NCBI RefSeq assembly: GCF_905404315.1
Contig: NC_066266.1
Coordinates: forward strand, 5,959,501-6,023,500
Source of the DNA: Leptidea sinapis
Lineage: Eukaryota; Arthropoda; Insecta; Lepidoptera; Pieridae
Length of the DNA stretch: 64,000 nucleotides
Direction of reading: 5' to 3'
In this document: positions 61,875-64,000 of the stretch, piece after piece
Position numbering within the stretch: position 1 is the first letter of the stretch
Layout: each line of letters opens with the position of its first letter
Notes under the pieces: model-generated
What the model was told of the DNA's origin: nothing
Seen by the model: only the letters and a program-made list of their open reading frames with translations
Database searches by the model: none
Translations under genes and position numbers: made by a program

Positions 61875-62265
61875 ATTACAAATATTGCTTAGTAACGTAG
61901 TACGCGGGTAAACATTGATCAGGCCAGTCACAGCTACGATTAACCATTCGTCTATAACCATTACAGGACCGGTCCGATTAACCATTTTAACCATTGTAAT
62001 CAATTAATAGTAGTGCTCCGCGTACTCACAAGTAGAACTATTAATTAAAGTTACATAACATGCCATAGATTAATTTAGTACCTTAAGTAAATAAATAGTT
62101 TTACCATAAAATCCAATATATATATCTACCCCTAAGTGCACCCCTTTTCAGGTATTAAAATCGAAATAGCTACTGAAGCGGTACGCACATGGGGGTCAAA
62201 AAAAAATTTGTGTACGGATGAGCAGCAATTATATTGCAGTTAAATATTTCTCGTTTCAATTTTAA
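61875..62265. other. no recognised feature
   Basis: AT-rich with no shared repeat or coding signal. Confidence 0.45.
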
Positions 62266-62267
62266 TA

Positions 62268-62715
62268 GACGAAGGGTTTCAAACCAGTGTGTGTTGCCAT
62301 AGATGACTTACGGTGCACAGACGTGGTTGCTAACTATGGGCCTTATGAGAAAGCTCATGATCGCTCAGAGGGCAATGGAGAGGGCTATGCTCGGAGTTTC
62401 CCTGCGAGATGGAATCAAAAATGAGGAGATCCGTTGGAGAACCAAAGTAACCGACATAGTCCAAACGATTTCGAAACTGAAGTGGCAGTGGGCAGGGCAC
62501 TTTTTTCGACGGACAGATGGCCGTTGGGGCAGTAAAGTCCTCGAATGGCGACCACGTACCGGAAGACGCAGTGTTGGCAGGCCCCCCACAAGATGGACCG
62601 ACGATATGGTCAAGATCGCCGGAATACGTTTGATGAGGGCAGCGCAGGACCGATCGTCGTGGAAATTTTTGGGGGAGGCCTTTGTCCAGCAGTGGACGTT
62701 GATGATGATAATGAT
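62268..62715 (+). mobile_element. RTE LINE 3' end, best-preserved copy
   Basis: From 62303 an uninterrupted frame reads MTYGAQTWLLTMGLMRKLMI, KLKWQWAGHFFRRTDGRWG, RSVGRPPTRWTDDMVKIAG and AAQDRSSWKFLGEAFVQQW. This is the C-terminal region of lepidopteran RTE-clade endonuclease/reverse transcriptases. RT and endonuclease domains are absent (5' truncation). The end is a short (gat)n tract. Confidence 0.85.
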
Positions 62716-62719
62716 TCCT

Positions 62720-64000
62720 CGTTTGGTAGTTATTCAATATATTTATGCAAAACAAAACATAACAACAAAGAAAAAAGCTAAGCTCTCACTTGACAAGGCG
62801 CTGCTAATCTGCCTGTATAAGGCTTCGTCTAGACTTGATATTTTAGTGATTATCACAACGTTTAAGGGTTGAACCCTTTATAGATTAAAGTGTTGACAGG
62901 GCTAATTATCTACGGATTACAAGGATAAAAGGACTTTTAAGATGATTAAACTTTTAGATGAAACTTTAGATAAAGGCTTTCTGTCATAATTTTGTTGGTC
63001 AACTCGAAACTAATATTATAAAGAAGCATTTTTCAATAAAGTTTTTATTTAGGAAATTATTTTCTACAACTTAAAATAAAATTGAGATTATCTCAGCAAT
63101 ATCAAAATAATAGTAAGAAATAAATGTCTATAAATATGATACGTGGTCTTTTAATAAAAACAACTCATTTTAATTGAATTGTCATGTTTGTTGATTTTTG
63201 TAATGGGAATTTAAACTAGCAGATATTCTATAAGTTCTCATGAAAATACTCATTTATTCTAAAGTATAACGGTTTTTTCTTTGAGTGTGTGTAAGATAAT
63301 ATAAAACAAAATGTGAATAGTTTATATATAGTCCTATATCCTGTTTCGATAGCTATCAGATACATTCACTGAAATTATTGTAACTGTAAGCATTCTTTCA
63401 CTACACGTAAAATAATACGCAAAGATACACTTTCATGCGCGTAAATTTCGCGCTTTAAAATCGTTTAGAGGGATAGAATCGCGAAGGGTTAAAGTTCTAT
63501 AAATCCTTAGAACATTTTATGGTTTCTCTATACTATTTTCCTAGCGTTCAGTAGAAAAACTGTTTTTTTATTTTATTTATTTTTTTTGTTAAAATAGTAG
63601 TAAATATGTATACAAAAAGTAACCTATGTGTTAATCCTGTCGGTGTCAGCTTCCTGCATACCAAAATTTAACATAATTGATCCAGGCGATTGCGCGTGAA
63701 GAAGTAACAAACATACACACACACTCAAAACCTTTCGCCTTTATAATATTAGTGTGATTACAATAGATAAAGAAAATTTTTGCTTTCAGACTATTGTCAT
63801 TGCAGAAGGTTGTTGTCAATGATTAGACGTTCTTTTTATATAATATGATGAGAATTATAAACGGCTTATTATATCGCCTCTCTTATTTGAAAATCATATA
63901 GACAATATGACAGCAAAAGCTTATAAAATGCTTGGTTTTATATTCAGACAGGGAAATTTTTCGCCTGATGTTTAATTGTATATCAAATCGTTATATTTTC
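62720..64000. other. no recognised feature
   Basis: AT-rich sequence, with no kirre exon found here on the minus strand. Confidence 0.5.

Noticed and set aside
62303..62872. A 189-codon host protein
   Set aside because: The translation is the C-terminus of an RTE retrotransposon, repeated in decayed form at three other places.

Overview
The window looks like a piece of a lepidopteran (moth or butterfly) nuclear genome. It is AT-rich, has no long ORFs, uses GT-AG introns, and is packed with short interspersed repeats, RTE-type LINE ends, mariner/Tc1 remnants, MITEs and Helitron-like elements of the kind common in Lepidoptera. The assignment is by character only; no search was possible.

One host gene is convincingly present. 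It lies on the minus strand between about 60.1 kb and 27.5 kb and is the 3' two thirds of a kirre/roughest (Kin-of-IRRE, Neph-like) immunoglobulin-superfamily adhesion receptor. I assembled 14 exons by hand. Their splice phases agree at every junction and give 578 codons: the third, fourth and fifth Ig domains, a transmembrane helix and a cytoplasmic tail. The signal peptide and first two Ig domains must lie beyond the right edge. The last exon (27466-27567) is the least certain.

Layout. 1-25.4 kb: intergenic, with no gene I can support. It holds a PIF/Harbinger element (4656-5503), a THAP-exon MITE family bounded by TTAA, a solo LTR inside a MITE (9032-9880), LINE fragments, a near-loopless 87-bp palindrome (17996-18082) and a decayed Tc1-like transposase (22054-22613). 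25.4-27.5 kb: repeat-poor, the likely 3' UTR of the receptor gene. 27.5-60.1 kb: the receptor gene, with introns full of SINEs, LINE tails, a mariner (33754-34931), MITEs and Helitron-like pieces. 60.2-62.7 kb: a mariner (60336-61620) nested in a Tc1-like element, then an RTE LINE end (62268-62715). 62.7-64 kb: nothing recognised.

The most informative observations are a decayed duplicate of a kirre exon start with a possible alternative truncating exon (35835-35900), several nested insertions whose pre-insertion site is preserved elsewhere in the window, and a LINE tail that ends 9 bp from a kirre splice donor. I see no bacterial-style operon, CRISPR array, rRNA or true tRNA gene, and no clearly new multi-gene system.
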